64,000 nucleotides of DNA from Streptomyces olivochromogenes (GTDB lineage Bacteria; Actinomycetota; Actinomycetes; Streptomycetales; Streptomycetaceae): positions 665,308 to 729,307 of the forward strand of contig NZ_KQ948451.1 of NCBI RefSeq assembly GCF_001514115.1, in the 5' to 3' direction. Every line of letters starts with the position of its first letter. Position 1 is the stretch's first letter. Shown piece after piece: positions 1 through 8,327 of the stretch. The notes beneath the pieces are model-generated. The model ran no database searches. It worked only from the letters and a program-made list of their open reading frames with translations, and had not been told where the DNA came from. Both the position numbers and the translations under genes were made by a program.

Positions 1-2110
1 GGGAGAGCGTGTCGGTGTGCGTCGAGCCGTAGCCGTCCAGCCAGGCCTTGTACGAACCGGCGTGCGCCGCCTGGCTGCTGGAGTTGGTGATGACGCCGCT
101 GGTCGCGGTCCAGGTGGTGCTGCCCGACTCGAAGCCCGGGTTGCCGAGCAGCTGGGTCGAGGTGCAGGTGCCGCCGCCTCCGGAGGAGCTGACGGTCCAG
201 GTGAAGGACGCCGTTCCGGTGGCTCCGGTGCTGTCCGTGACGGTGACCGTGCTGCTGTACGTCCCGGCGGTGGTCGGCGTCCCGGTGATCGCTCCGGTGG
301 AGCTGCTGATCGACAGGCCGGTGGGCAGCCCGGTCGCGGCGTAGGTCAGCGTGCCGGTGTTGGTGCTGCTGGCGGAGATCTGCAGGCTCACCGCGGTGCC
401 GACGGTGGAGGACTGGCTGCCCGGGTTGGTGACGGTCACCCCGCTCGACGGCGGCGTGACATGGCTGCCGACGTTGATGCCCGCGAAGGCGTTCGCCACC
501 CCCGCGTACTGGGTGGAGCTGGCACCGTACAGGGCGGTGGCCGCGTTCAGGGCGGCGGTGCGGGCGCCCGCGTAGTTGGTGCTGGACGTCATGTACGACG
601 TCAGCGCCTTGTACCAGATCTGCAGGGCCGCGGCCCGGCCGATGCCCGCGACGGCGACTCCGTCGGAGGTCGTGCTGGTGTACGTGACGCCGTTGATGAC
701 CTTGGTGCCGCTGCCCTCGGAGAGCAGGTAGAACATGTGGTTCGCCGGGCCCGAGGAGTAGTGGACGTCCAGGTTGCCGACGCCGGAGTACCAACTGTCC
801 GCGGAGCCGCCGTCCTTGCTCGGCTTGTCCATGTAACGCAGCGGCGTGCCGTCGCCGTTGATGTCGATCTTCTCGCCGATGAGGTAGTCGCCGACGTCGC
901 TGGAGTTGTTGGCGTAGAACTCCACGCCGGTGCCGAAGATGTCGGACGTGGCCTCGTTCAGGCCGCCGGACTCACCGGTGTAGTCCAGGCCCGCGGTGTT
1001 CGAGGTGACGCCGTGGCTCATCTCGTGCCCTGCGACGTCGAGCGAGGTCAGGGCATGGGTGCTGCTGGTGCCGTCGCCGTACGTCATGCAGAAGCAGTCG
1101 TCGTCCCAGAAGGCGTTGACGTACGCCGTGCTGTAGTGGACGCGCGAGTAGGCGGCGACGCCGTCGTTCTTGATGCCGCTGCGGCCGAAGGTGTTCTTGT
1201 AGAAGTCCCAGGTCTCCTGGGCGCCGTAGGCGGCGTCCGCGCCGGCGGTCTGGGTGTTCGAGCCGGATCCGGTGCCCCACGTGTCGTCGGAGTCGGTCAT
1301 CAACGTGCCCGTGCCCGACGTGCCGTTGTTGAGGCTGTACGTCTTGTGGCCGCCGCGCGTGGTGTCGTACAGCTGGTACGTCGATCCGGACAACGTGGTG
1401 TTCAGCGTGACCGTGCCGCTGTACTGCGTGTTGCCCGTGCCGGTCTTGATGCCCTGGTAGCGGTAGAGCTCCTGACCGCTGGTGGCGTCGGTGATGACGT
1501 GCAGCTGGCTCGGGGTGCCGTCGTCCTGGAGGCCGCCGATCACGGTCTCCCAGGCAAGCTTGGGGGTGCCGCTGCCGGCCCAGATCACCTTGCGGGCACT
1601 GTCGGTGGTGGGCTTCTCGGCGGCCAGGGACTTGGCGGCCTTCAGCGCCTTGCTCGCGGCGGCGGACTTGGTGAAGGTCGCGGTGGTGGAGGCGACCTTG
1701 ATGGTCCGCTTGTTGTTGAAGGTGCTGCTCACCGTGCCGGCGGCGAGGGAGGCCGGCGGGGTGTGGACGATCACGTCGCCGCCCAGCACCGGCAGGCCGG
1801 CGTAGGTGCGCTCGTAGCGGGTGTGGAGCGTGCCGTCCTGGTCCTTGACGACGTCCTTGACGACCAGCTTCTCCTTGGCCCCGAGGCCCAGGGTGCCGGC
1901 GGTCGCCGTGGTCTTCTGTGCCGCGCTCTTCAGCAGTGCCGAGTGCTGGGCAGGGGTGAGCTTGGCCTCCAGGCCTCCGGCGCGCAGCGGACTGGGGTGG
2001 GGGGCGGCAGGCTTGGCGGTCGCGGGGACCGCCTGTATGCCGACGGCCAGGAACGCGGCGGTGGCCGCCAGCGCTCCGGCCGCGACCGCCTGACGGGGTA
2101 TTCGTCTCAC
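1..2110 (-). CDS. Secreted M4-family (thermolysin-like) zinc metalloprotease, C-terminus cut by window edge
   Basis: This is an extracellular neutral protease, read from a GTG at 2110 (AGGAG five bases upstream) to the window edge, so at least 703 residues are present. An arginine-led hydrophobic signal peptide ends near an Ala-rich site. An FTP/PepSY-type propeptide follows, then the M4 catalytic domain with GHEMSH (HExxH, about residues 359-364) and a downstream GGLNEATSD segment carrying the third zinc ligand. After the M4 C-terminal helical domain comes an Ig-like/He_PIG repeat (about residues 545-630, Ser/Thr rich) and the start of a carbohydrate-binding-like domain with GNPGFESG. The stop codon is outside the window. 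The long frames on the other strand and in other phases here are GC shadows. Family assignment is firm; substrate is not known. Confidence 0.92.
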   Translation of the reverse strand, partial: MRRIPRQAVAAGALAATAAFLAVGIQAVPATAKPAAPHPSPLRAGGLEAKLTPAQHSALLKSAAQKTTATAGTLGLGAKEKLVVKDVVKDQDGTLHTRYERTYAGLPVLGGDVIVHTPPASLAAGTVSSTFNNKRTIKVASTTATFTKSAAASKALKAAKSLAAEKPTTDSARKVIWAGSGTPKLAWETVIGGLQDDGTPSQLHVITDATSGQELYRYQGIKTGTGNTQYSGTVTLNTTLSGSTYQLYDTTRGGHKTYSLNNGTSGTGTLMTDSDDTWGTGSGSNTQTAGADAAYGAQETWDFYKNTFGRSGIKNDGVAAYSRVHYSTAYVNAFWDDDCFCMTYGDGTSSTHALTSLDVAGHEMSHGVTSNTAGLDYTGESGGLNEATSDIFGTGVEFYANNSSDVGDYLIGEKIDINGDGTPLRYMDKPSKDGGSADSWYSGVGNLDVHYSSGPANHMFYLLSEGSGTKVINGVTYTSTTSDGVAVAGIGRAAALQIWYKALTSYMTSSTNYAGARTAALNAATALYGASSTQYAGVANAFAGINVGSHVTPPSSGVTVTNPGSQSSTVGTAVSLQISASSTNTGTLTYAATGLPTGLSISSSTGAITGTPTTAGTYSSTVTVTDSTGATGTASFTWTVSSSGGGGTCTSTQLLGNPGFESGSTTWTATSGVITNSSSQAAHAGSYKAWLDGYGSTHTDTLS

Positions 2111-2292
2111 TCGTACTCCTACTGCTGCGGCCGCGCGTCGACGGCCGGTGACAGACCCGGGCAGACGGGATGTGCTGACCGGGACGAGCTGAGCAGTGCG
2201 GGGCCCCTGCGCAGACCGTGTGAGGCCTGTCCGGCAGGTGAGGAAGAAGAATGGCAGCTTGACCTAGACATGTCATGCAGACCGGAGGCAAT

Positions 2293-2356
2293 CGAGGGTT
2301 AACCCTCGACGACGTTCACGTGGGGCGCACGGACGAGGTTCACCCGGGGCGCACGG
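2293..2356. promoter_or_regulatory. Perfect 16-bp palindrome followed by a direct repeat upstream of the protease
   Basis: In the 544-base stretch 2111-2654 I see no convincing larger gene. It holds a perfect 16-base palindrome at 2293-2308 (CGAGGGTT and its complement), about 185 bases upstream of the protease start. Next come two 19-base direct copies with two mismatches at 2314-2332 and 2338-2356 (24-base period, core GGGGCGCACGG). The layout suits a regulator-binding region for the protease promoter, but no regulator is encoded next to it. The role is inferred. Confidence 0.4.
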
Positions 2357-2654
2357 GAGAGCGCCTTCACTCGGATGGCGGCGCCTGGCGGACCTCGCGG
2401 CCACCTCGGGTGCGTCCACCTCACCGGCCGCGACTTCGCCGGTGGCGTGACGACGGAGTACGCGAAGACGGAATGGGGATAAGCCCGGAGAGCACGGCAT
2501 CGCGCCGGACCGTGCCCCAGGGTCGGCATCCCTCCTTGGTAGTACGACCGGGTCGCGCGTCTGCTCCTCAGGGAGAGGTGCGGGTGACCCGTGAGCACGA
2601 CGCGCGTGAGCGCGGCGGCGTGGAAGCTGGTTGTACGAGTCCGAGGAGGCCGCC

Positions 2655-2756
2655 ATGAACCGCCAGATCCGCATTCGCCCCAGCCGTCGCCCCGCCACCG
2701 GGCGCGAGGTGACGATCGACCGCAGGACACCGTCGGGTCGCCTGCTGCCCTACTGA
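2655..2756 (+). CDS. Possible 33-residue basic small protein
   Basis: An ATG at 2655 sits five bases after a strong Shine-Dalgarno (GAGGAGG) and opens a 33-codon frame ending TGA at 2754-2756. The peptide starts MNRQIRIRPSRR and ends GRLLPY. It is strongly basic (ten Arg), with no signal peptide or membrane segment. I do not recognise a family. The good ribosome-binding site and compact frame are the only support; in GC-rich DNA such frames also occur by chance. Confidence 0.35.
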   Translation: MNRQIRIRPSRRPATGREVTIDRRTPSGRLLPY

Positions 2757-2935
2757 CGCGACGGCTGCCCTCCTGATCCGACGGCTGCCCTGCTCATCCG
2801 ACGGCCTTCCCTAACGATCCGGCCAGTCGGCGTATCCGTTCCACCGCGCGCACGTTGTGGGTGATGACAATGGCCACCAGACTCCACGGCGAGCACTGCG
2901 CGCGGATCCGGAAGGGTTGAAAGTATGATCACCCA

Positions 2936-3472
2936 ATGTCTGACATGACCGAGACCACGCCGGGCTGGCTGACGCCCGACGAACTCGAAAGCGCGCGCGC
3001 ACGCATGCCGATCCTGTACGTCGAGGCCGTGCCGGTCCGCGTCGACGACAACGGCGAAGTCACCAGCATCGGACTGCTGCTGCGCATAGGGCCGGACGGG
3101 ACGGTCAGCCGCACCGTCGTCTCGGGCCGGGTGCTGCACCACGAACGGGTCAGGGACGCCCTCCTACGCCACCTGGAGAAGGACCTCGGCCCGGTGGCGC
3201 TCCCCCGCATCCCGACCTCGCTCCAGCCCTTCACCGTCGCCGAGTACTTCCCCACGGTGGGCGTCACGCCGTTCCACGACCCCCGCCAGCACGCGGTCTC
3301 GCTCGCCTACATCGTCCCGGTGACCGGCGACTGCCGCCCCCGGCAGGACGCCCTCGACCTGGTCTGGTTCAGCCCCGAGGAGGCCTCGTCGCCGGCGGTC
3401 CTGGGCGAGATGCCGGGCGGCCACGGAGCCCTCCTCAAGCAGGCCCTGGCCCATGTGGGCCGGCTGTCCTGA
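2936..3472 (+). CDS. NUDIX hydrolase family protein (DUF4916-like)
   Basis: A 178-residue soluble protein starting at ATG 2936, close behind an AT-richer leader. It has the NUDIX-like beta-sheet layout: VEAVPVRVD, IGLLLRIGPDG, then AVSLAYIVPVTGDC and a late WFSPEEA segment typical of NUDIX domains. The canonical GX5EX7REUXEEXGU catalytic box is not intact, which matches the DUF4916 group of actinomycete NUDIX-fold proteins. Nucleotide hydrolase activity is therefore uncertain. It stands alone, about 70 bases ahead of the kinase gene. Confidence 0.75.
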   Translation: MSDMTETTPGWLTPDELESARARMPILYVEAVPVRVDDNGEVTSIGLLLRIGPDGTVSRTVVSGRVLHHERVRDALLRHLEKDLGPVALPRIPTSLQPFTVAEYFPTVGVTPFHDPRQHAVSLAYIVPVTGDCRPRQDALDLVWFSPEEASSPAVLGEMPGGHGALLKQALAHVGRLS

Positions 3473-3544
3473 CGAAGGCCTCCGCTAGAGTCGGCGCCGT
3501 CCCCGGTCAGACCTGCTGCCGCGGGGGTGGTCCTGCGCTGGGGG

Positions 3545-5104
3545 ATGACGGGCACGATGCGGTTCGAGCGGATGCAACTGGCCGGGTACGAGATCCAGGA
3601 GGTCCTGGGCCAGGGCGGGTTCGCCACGGTGTACCGGGCGCGACAGCTGGCCGTGGGCCGCGAGGTGGCGCTCAAGGTGGACAGCAGGGTGCTCGACTCG
3701 CCCCGCGACCGGCAGCGGTTCATGCGGGAGGTCACCGCCGCCGGGCAGCTGTCCGGGCATCCGCACGTGGTCCCGGTGTACGACGCCGGGGTATTCGGCG
3801 ACAACCGCCCGTACATGGTGCTGGAACTGTGCCCCGGCGGCTCCCTGGGTGATCGTCTGCACCTCCAGGGCCCCCTGTCCGTGAAGGAGGCCCGCGACAT
3901 CGGCGTGGGCATAGCCGACGCGGTGGCCGCGGCGCACACCGCCGGGGTGCTGCACCGGGACATCAAACCCGGCAACATCCTGATCAACCGGTACGGCGGT
4001 GTCGCGCTCGCCGACTTCGGCCTCGCGGCCATGCCCCGGCCGGACCGGGAACTGTCGGTCACCCGGGAGGCGTTGACCCCCGCTTACGCTCCGCCCGAGG
4101 CGTTCCACCTGGCCGAGCCGACCCCGGCCGGCGATGTGTACTCGCTCGCCGCCACGGTCTACGCCCTGCTGCGGGGCCGCCCGCCGCACTTCCCCGAGGA
4201 CGGCACCCAGCTCAGTCTCGCGGAACTCATCGTGCGGCACACCTGGCCCTACCCCGACCTGCCGGGAGTGCCTACGGCCCTCAACGAGGTGCTCGGGCGG
4301 GCCCTGGTGGCGGACCCGGCGCGCCGGCTGTCCGACGCCGGGGCGCTGCGTGACGCGCTCGCCGCCGTCGACGTGGACAGCGCCGACCGGGTCGGCTCCG
4401 GTCCCGTACCCGCCGGCCGGACCACCACCGTCCCCGCGTGGCGGGACACCACGCCGCCGCCCGAGCCCGGTCCGCCGGGCACGACCACCGCCCCGGCGCC
4501 GCGGGACCGGGAGAAGAAGACGCGGCGCCCCCGACTGATCGCCGCGGTGGCGGCGGTGGCGGTCTCGGTGAGCGTCTCGGTCGCCGTGATCACCTACCGG
4601 GACGGGGGGTCCGGCACCCCCAAGTCCCCCTCGACCGCGTCCCGGCCGTCCGTCACCCCGTCCGCCGTGAACACGGGGTTCGGTGGGGTGTCGACCACCA
4701 CCCGGGACTGCCCCGGCGCCGAGGTCGACGGCTCGGGCGGCCGGTGCGTCACGACCCCCGAGTGCTGGAGCGGCATCACCGACATCTCGGGGACGATCAC
4801 CGTCAGCCTCGCGGACTGCCGGGTGAAGCACGTGTGGGAGACCTTCGCCATCGCCCCGCTGCCCAAGGACGGGATGACGAACAACGCCCGGGACCTGATC
4901 AAGCACCCCACCGTCAAGGCGCTGTGCTCGCAGGAGGTCATGCTGAAGTCCAGGACGGCCACCGGACGGGCCGTCACCGGCCGGTGGAGCACGGACATCC
5001 TGCCGCCGACCGCCCAGCAGTGGTCCGACGGACTGCGCGCCTTCCGCTGTGTCGCCCACGCGGCCACGGAGGACGGGGAGATCACCGACAGCCACTTCGG
5101 CTAG
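3545..5104 (+). CDS. Membrane-anchored Ser/Thr protein kinase (Hanks type)
   Basis: From the ATG at 3545 the product is 519 residues; a GTG at 3527 would add six. The kinase domain (about 15-280) shows the glycine loop GQGGFATVY, VALKV lysine, HRDIKPGN catalytic loop near residue 139, DFG and an APPE-type motif. A Pro/Thr-rich linker and one membrane helix (about 325-348) lead to an extracytoplasmic domain with several Cys, resembling septum-formation-type domains (KHVWETFAIAP, FRCVAHA). The stop TAG at 5102-5104 is formed by the TA target site plus the first base of a MITE-like element. If the element and one TA are removed, the frame runs 26 codons further. The current C-terminus may thus be a consequence of insertion. 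Confidence 0.9.
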   Translation: MTGTMRFERMQLAGYEIQEVLGQGGFATVYRARQLAVGREVALKVDSRVLDSPRDRQRFMREVTAAGQLSGHPHVVPVYDAGVFGDNRPYMVLELCPGGSLGDRLHLQGPLSVKEARDIGVGIADAVAAAHTAGVLHRDIKPGNILINRYGGVALADFGLAAMPRPDRELSVTREALTPAYAPPEAFHLAEPTPAGDVYSLAATVYALLRGRPPHFPEDGTQLSLAELIVRHTWPYPDLPGVPTALNEVLGRALVADPARRLSDAGALRDALAAVDVDSADRVGSGPVPAGRTTTVPAWRDTTPPPEPGPPGTTTAPAPRDREKKTRRPRLIAAVAAVAVSVSVSVAVITYRDGGSGTPKSPSTASRPSVTPSAVNTGFGGVSTTTRDCPGAEVDGSGGRCVTTPECWSGITDISGTITVSLADCRVKHVWETFAIAPLPKDGMTNNARDLIKHPTVKALCSQEVMLKSRTATGRAVTGRWSTDILPPTAQQWSDGLRAFRCVAHAATEDGEITDSHFG

Positions 5105-5357
5105 GTCCTGTCGTCAAATTCCCGTCGTCCGCCCGGAGGGCGGGCCCTGCGGCGTCATGGGGGTCCCCCCCTGCTCGAGCGGAGTCGAGAGCTTGGGGGA
5201 GCGTGCTCTCGGCGTGCCGGGCACAGGCCCTCGTACTGGATGTACTTGGGTCTGTGCCCGGTGCGGCGAAGGGGGTCCCTCCCTGTTCGAGCGAAGCCGA
5301 GAACTTGGGGGCGCGTGCATGGCGTCGCGGGGCGGACGGGAATGTGACGACAGGGCC
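5104..5357. mobile_element. MITE-like element, 254 bp, with 23-bp terminal inverted repeats and TA duplication
   Basis: The ends are inverted copies of each other: 5104-5126 matches the complement of 5335-5357 at 21 of 23 positions (GGYCCTGTCGTCA... ends). TA flanks both sides (5102-5103 and 5358-5359), as expected of a TA target duplication. There is no transposase frame inside. The interior has two related 44-base modules (about 5160-5203 and 5271-5316, each GGGGGTCCC...TCGAGCG...CTTGGGGG) and a long central hairpin (about 5215-5262, arms CCGGGCACAG). These are hallmarks of a non-autonomous element mobilised by a transposase elsewhere, probably IS5-like; the family is inferred. Confidence 0.75.
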
Positions 5358-5365
5358 TACGACGA

Positions 5366-5409
5366 GCCGCTGCCCGGTCGCGTCGTGAACGACGTGACCG
5401 GGCAGCGGC
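5366..5409. terminator. Bidirectional hairpin between convergent genes
   Basis: A 21-bp stem with one mismatch (5366-5386 against 5389-5409, arms GCCGCTGCCCGGTC) and a two-base loop. It lies between the plus-strand kinase and the minus-strand prenyltransferase-tryptophanase gene, where a shared terminator is expected. It has no long T-tract, which is common for Streptomyces terminators. Confidence 0.7.
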
Positions 5410-5434
5410 CTCAGGACGGCGTTTCCCCCGCCCG

Positions 5435-8029
5435 CTAGACGGTCACCGGCTGGAGCTTGGCGCGGAAGTGCCGCAGGATCGGGGACTGTTCCACGATCCG
5501 GTAGCCGTGCACGGACTCCGCGTTCTTGGCGATGGTCTCCAGGGTTCTGCCGACGTGGTCGTAATGGCTGCGCGTGTAGACGCGCCGCGGCAGCGCCAGC
5601 CTCACCAGCTCGTACGGCGGGCTCTTCACGGGGTTCCCGTCCTCGTCCTCCTCGCCGAGGTACAGCGACCCCAGTTCGGCCGACCGGATGCCGCCCTCCA
5701 GGTAGAGCCGGCACGCGAGGGCGTGGCCGGGGTACTGGTGGGGCGGTATGTGGGGCAGCAGCCGGCCCGCGTTGAGGTAGATGGCGTGCAGACCGGGCGG
5801 CTCGAGGATGTCCACGCCGGCTGCGCGGACCCGCTGGGCCAGGTGGTCGGCGCTCTCCGCCCGCTCGGCGAGGTAAGAAGGTTCGGTCACCTCCTGGAGG
5901 CCCTGGGCGATCATGTCGAGGTCACGTCCGGCCAGCCCCCCGTAGGTGGGGAACCCCTCGGTGGCGATGAGGAGGAGTTCACACTTCTGGGCGAGTTCCG
6001 AATCGTTCAGTCCGATGAAGCCGCCGATGTGGACGATGCCGTCCTTCTTGGCGCTCATCACACAGCCGTCGGCCAGACGGAACGCTTCTTCGGCGACCTG
6101 GCGCGGGGTGCGGTCCTTGTAGGCCGCCTCGTGCCGGGTGACCAGCCAGGCGTTCTCGGCGAACCGGGCGGCGTCCAGGATCAGGGGGACACCGTGCCGG
6201 CGGCAGAGTTCGGAGGTCCGCTTCAGGTTCTCCATGGAGACGGGCTGACCGCCACCGCCGTTGTTGGTGATGGTCATGACGACCGCGGCGACACGCGAGC
6301 CGGTCGTCTCGGTCAGTCCCCGCTCCAGGGCCTCGAGGTCGATGTTCCCCTTGAAGGGCTCCGAGCTGTCCAGGTTCCGCGCCTCGGCGCAGGGCAGGTC
6401 GCGGGCCACACAGCCCGCCAGCTCCACGTTGGCGCGGGTGGTGTCGAAGTGCGTGTTGGACAGGACGGTGTCGCCGGGCTTGAGGAGGTTGGAGAACAGG
6501 AGTCGTTCCGCCGCACGCCCCTGGTGGGCCGGCAGGATGTGGCTGAAGCCGGTCAGTTCCGCCACCGTGTCCCGGAAACGGTAGAAGGATCGCGAGCCCG
6601 CGTAGGACTCGTCACCGGCCATGCCCACGGCGAGCTGCGCCGAGGACAGCGCACCGGTCCCCGAGTCGCTCAGCAGATCGATGGTCACCTCTTCCGCGCG
6701 CAGATCGAACAGGTTGTAGTGCACTCGTTCGAGTGCCGCCTTGCGCTGCTGGGGGGTCGTGAGCGGGATTGGTTCGACGACCTTGATCCTGTACGGCTCC
6801 ATCCTGATTTCTGCTCCTGCCTTTCCGTTTCCTACTGAGTGGAGGGTCTCGCACGGCTCGGTACCCGCCGTGCGATGGGGGAAGAACGTCTGAGGGGGCG
6901 GCTGGGCCGGCAGCGGCGGCCGTACCGCGTACGCCTCCGAGGAGATGTACGCGGTCACACGGGGCGGTCGGCCCCGCTCGTACACCAGCGCCAGATAGGC
7001 GATGAGCCCCACGCCGTCGTGCAGCAGCCGTGAGGTGACGGTGGCCAGCGACCGGTCGAGCGCCGCGGTGTCCATGCCGTGTCGGCGCAGCACGGCCACC
7101 GCTCGCGCATAGGCCTCCCCGTCGTGCCGGACGTAGTCCCTGACCGGCACGTGGAGGGTGAAACCGCTCGGCAGGCCGGTCCCGGACTCCGTGAAGGAGT
7201 GGCAGGAGAGCACGGGGCGCCCCTCCAGCCGTACGCCTTTCCCGGCGCCGGAGTGTTGCGGCGAGCTGTCGAGACCCGCCGCGATCCGCAGGAACTCCCG
7301 TACGGTCTCGGGCCGTGGCCCGGGGTCCGTGCGGGGCAGTTCACCCGCGTCGGCGGCGGCCAGGTTCCGATGGGTGACGTAGACCTTCACCCGGGGTGTC
7401 TCCCAGTCCCCGAGGTCGAGGGCGAAGAACGGATAGCCGTCGGCCCGGGGCAGCGCGGCGAACGCCTGCCGGTGTCCGAGCCTGTCCAGTGCCTCACGCA
7501 CCGTCTCGGCGGCCCGGTCCACCCCGGACGCCGCCGGGTTCAGATAGACCTTGACCTTGGGGACTCCGCCGGGCCGCAACTCCAGGGCCAGCCACAGCGC
7601 CAGCGGGCCCTCGGGTACCGGCGGGAAGAACAGGTCCTCCAGCCGGTCGAGTTGGTCGGTGGCGAAGCCCCAGCGGTCCGCCATGGCCCGGACCACACGC
7701 AGTCCGACGCGCCCGTTCTCCGCCAGGCCTTCCGCGCCGTACCCCGGTTCCAGCAGCACGCGCAGGTTCGGGGGCGCGTCCGGCACGAAGGCGAGGGAGT
7801 ACTCCACCGGCGTGTGGTCGTCGGACAGGAAACTCGGGTAGGTCGGCGGTTCGTCCAACGGACGCTCCGCGACGGGACCGAGACAGTCGGTCAGGACACG
7901 CGCGTAGATCTCGCCGTCGGACGGTTCGAGACCCGTGGCTTGGCACAGTCGGAGTAACTGGTCGGCCACGTAACCGCCGAGCGGTTGCGTTTCCGTGACC
8001 GGTCCACCCCCAGTACGGGAGGTGATCAT
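5435..8029 (-). CDS. Fusion protein: indole prenyltransferase (DMATS/ABBA) joined to tryptophanase
   Basis: One uninterrupted frame of 864 codons from ATG 8029 (GGGAGG upstream). Residues 1 to about 370 form an aromatic prenyltransferase of the tryptophan dimethylallyltransferase family. The repeated strand motifs KVKVYLNP (158-165), RVKVYVTH (213-220) and RVTAYIS (357-363) supply the basic/tyrosine diphosphate shield, and LLEPGYGAEG lies at 92-101. Residues 371-409 are a Pro/Gly-rich linker. Residues 410-864 are a PLP-dependent beta-eliminating lyase of the tryptophanase/tyrosine phenol-lyase family, with SAKKDG giving the PLP lysine near 662. Together these could prenylate Trp and release the prenylindole. 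An internal ATG at 6802 with AGGAG upstream could also start a separate tryptophanase. In relatives I know of, the two functions are separate genes. It lies downstream of the conservon P450. Confidence 0.85.
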   Translation of the reverse strand: MITSRTGGGPVTETQPLGGYVADQLLRLCQATGLEPSDGEIYARVLTDCLGPVAERPLDEPPTYPSFLSDDHTPVEYSLAFVPDAPPNLRVLLEPGYGAEGLAENGRVGLRVVRAMADRWGFATDQLDRLEDLFFPPVPEGPLALWLALELRPGGVPKVKVYLNPAASGVDRAAETVREALDRLGHRQAFAALPRADGYPFFALDLGDWETPRVKVYVTHRNLAAADAGELPRTDPGPRPETVREFLRIAAGLDSSPQHSGAGKGVRLEGRPVLSCHSFTESGTGLPSGFTLHVPVRDYVRHDGEAYARAVAVLRRHGMDTAALDRSLATVTSRLLHDGVGLIAYLALVYERGRPPRVTAYISSEAYAVRPPLPAQPPPQTFFPHRTAGTEPCETLHSVGNGKAGAEIRMEPYRIKVVEPIPLTTPQQRKAALERVHYNLFDLRAEEVTIDLLSDSGTGALSSAQLAVGMAGDESYAGSRSFYRFRDTVAELTGFSHILPAHQGRAAERLLFSNLLKPGDTVLSNTHFDTTRANVELAGCVARDLPCAEARNLDSSEPFKGNIDLEALERGLTETTGSRVAAVVMTITNNGGGGQPVSMENLKRTSELCRRHGVPLILDAARFAENAWLVTRHEAAYKDRTPRQVAEEAFRLADGCVMSAKKDGIVHIGGFIGLNDSELAQKCELLLIATEGFPTYGGLAGRDLDMIAQGLQEVTEPSYLAERAESADHLAQRVRAAGVDILEPPGLHAIYLNAGRLLPHIPPHQYPGHALACRLYLEGGIRSAELGSLYLGEEDEDGNPVKSPPYELVRLALPRRVYTRSHYDHVGRTLETIAKNAESVHGYRIVEQSPILRHFRAKLQPVTV

Positions 8030-8226
8030 CGGCCCTCCCGGCGGGTGGGCCCGGGAAGGAGGGCAAAAAGATACCCGCCTGTGCGGGCGGGTATCTCGCC
8101 ATCCGGCTTGTGTGGTGCGACGGGTATGGCGCGGGGGTCGAAGCTCCCTTGGGAGGTCTGCCGTCGGGGGCGGAGCGTGGCTGCGGAGTGCTGTGCTGAA
8201 GTGGCGTCTGTGGTCGAGGGCTCCAC
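8026..8226 (-). CDS. Possible 66-residue leader ORF coupled to the prenyltransferase start
   Basis: A GTG at 8226 follows AAGGAGG (8231-8237) and opens a 66-codon frame. Its TGA overlaps the prenyltransferase ATG in the four-base form ATGA, a common coupling arrangement in this genome. The peptide starts MEPSTTDATSAQ and ends PGPTRREGR; no family is recognised, and it has no Trp run. The frame crosses the hairpin at 8065-8095, so its translation would affect that structure. The SD spacing (4 bases) is short. It may be a regulatory leader, or just untranslated leader with a chance frame. Confidence 0.35.
   Translation of the reverse strand: MEPSTTDATSAQHSAATLRPRRQTSQGSFDPRAIPVAPHKPDGEIPARTGGYLFALLPGPTRREGR
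8065..8095 (-). terminator. Intrinsic terminator or attenuator ahead of the prenyltransferase
   Basis: On the minus strand a perfect 10-bp stem (GATACCCGCC with its complement, six-base loop, 8070-8095) is followed at once by five T. It is a textbook Rho-independent signal lying only 36 bases upstream of the prenyltransferase start and downstream of a strong SD. It either ends the conservon/P450 transcript or works as an attenuator controlling entry into the fusion gene. Confidence 0.75.
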
Positions 8227-8327
8227 GACACCTCCTTAACTTGTGATCAACACGATTGCCGCGCTCTTCCCTACCCCCCCGGTTGAATATTGATGCAGTG
8301 CGAGGATGTTGGCGGCTGTTGCGTATC

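Noticed and set aside
17..2302. 761-codon plus-strand frame over the M4 protease
   Set aside because: It is antisense to a clear M4 protease with HExxH; its sequence is Gly/Ala/Val/Arg/Asp-rich without motifs, typical of a GC shadow frame.
8065..8240. T-box or Trp leader peptide for the fusion gene
   Set aside because: No T-box sequence and no Trp codon run in the coupled ORF; only a generic hairpin with T-tract is supported.
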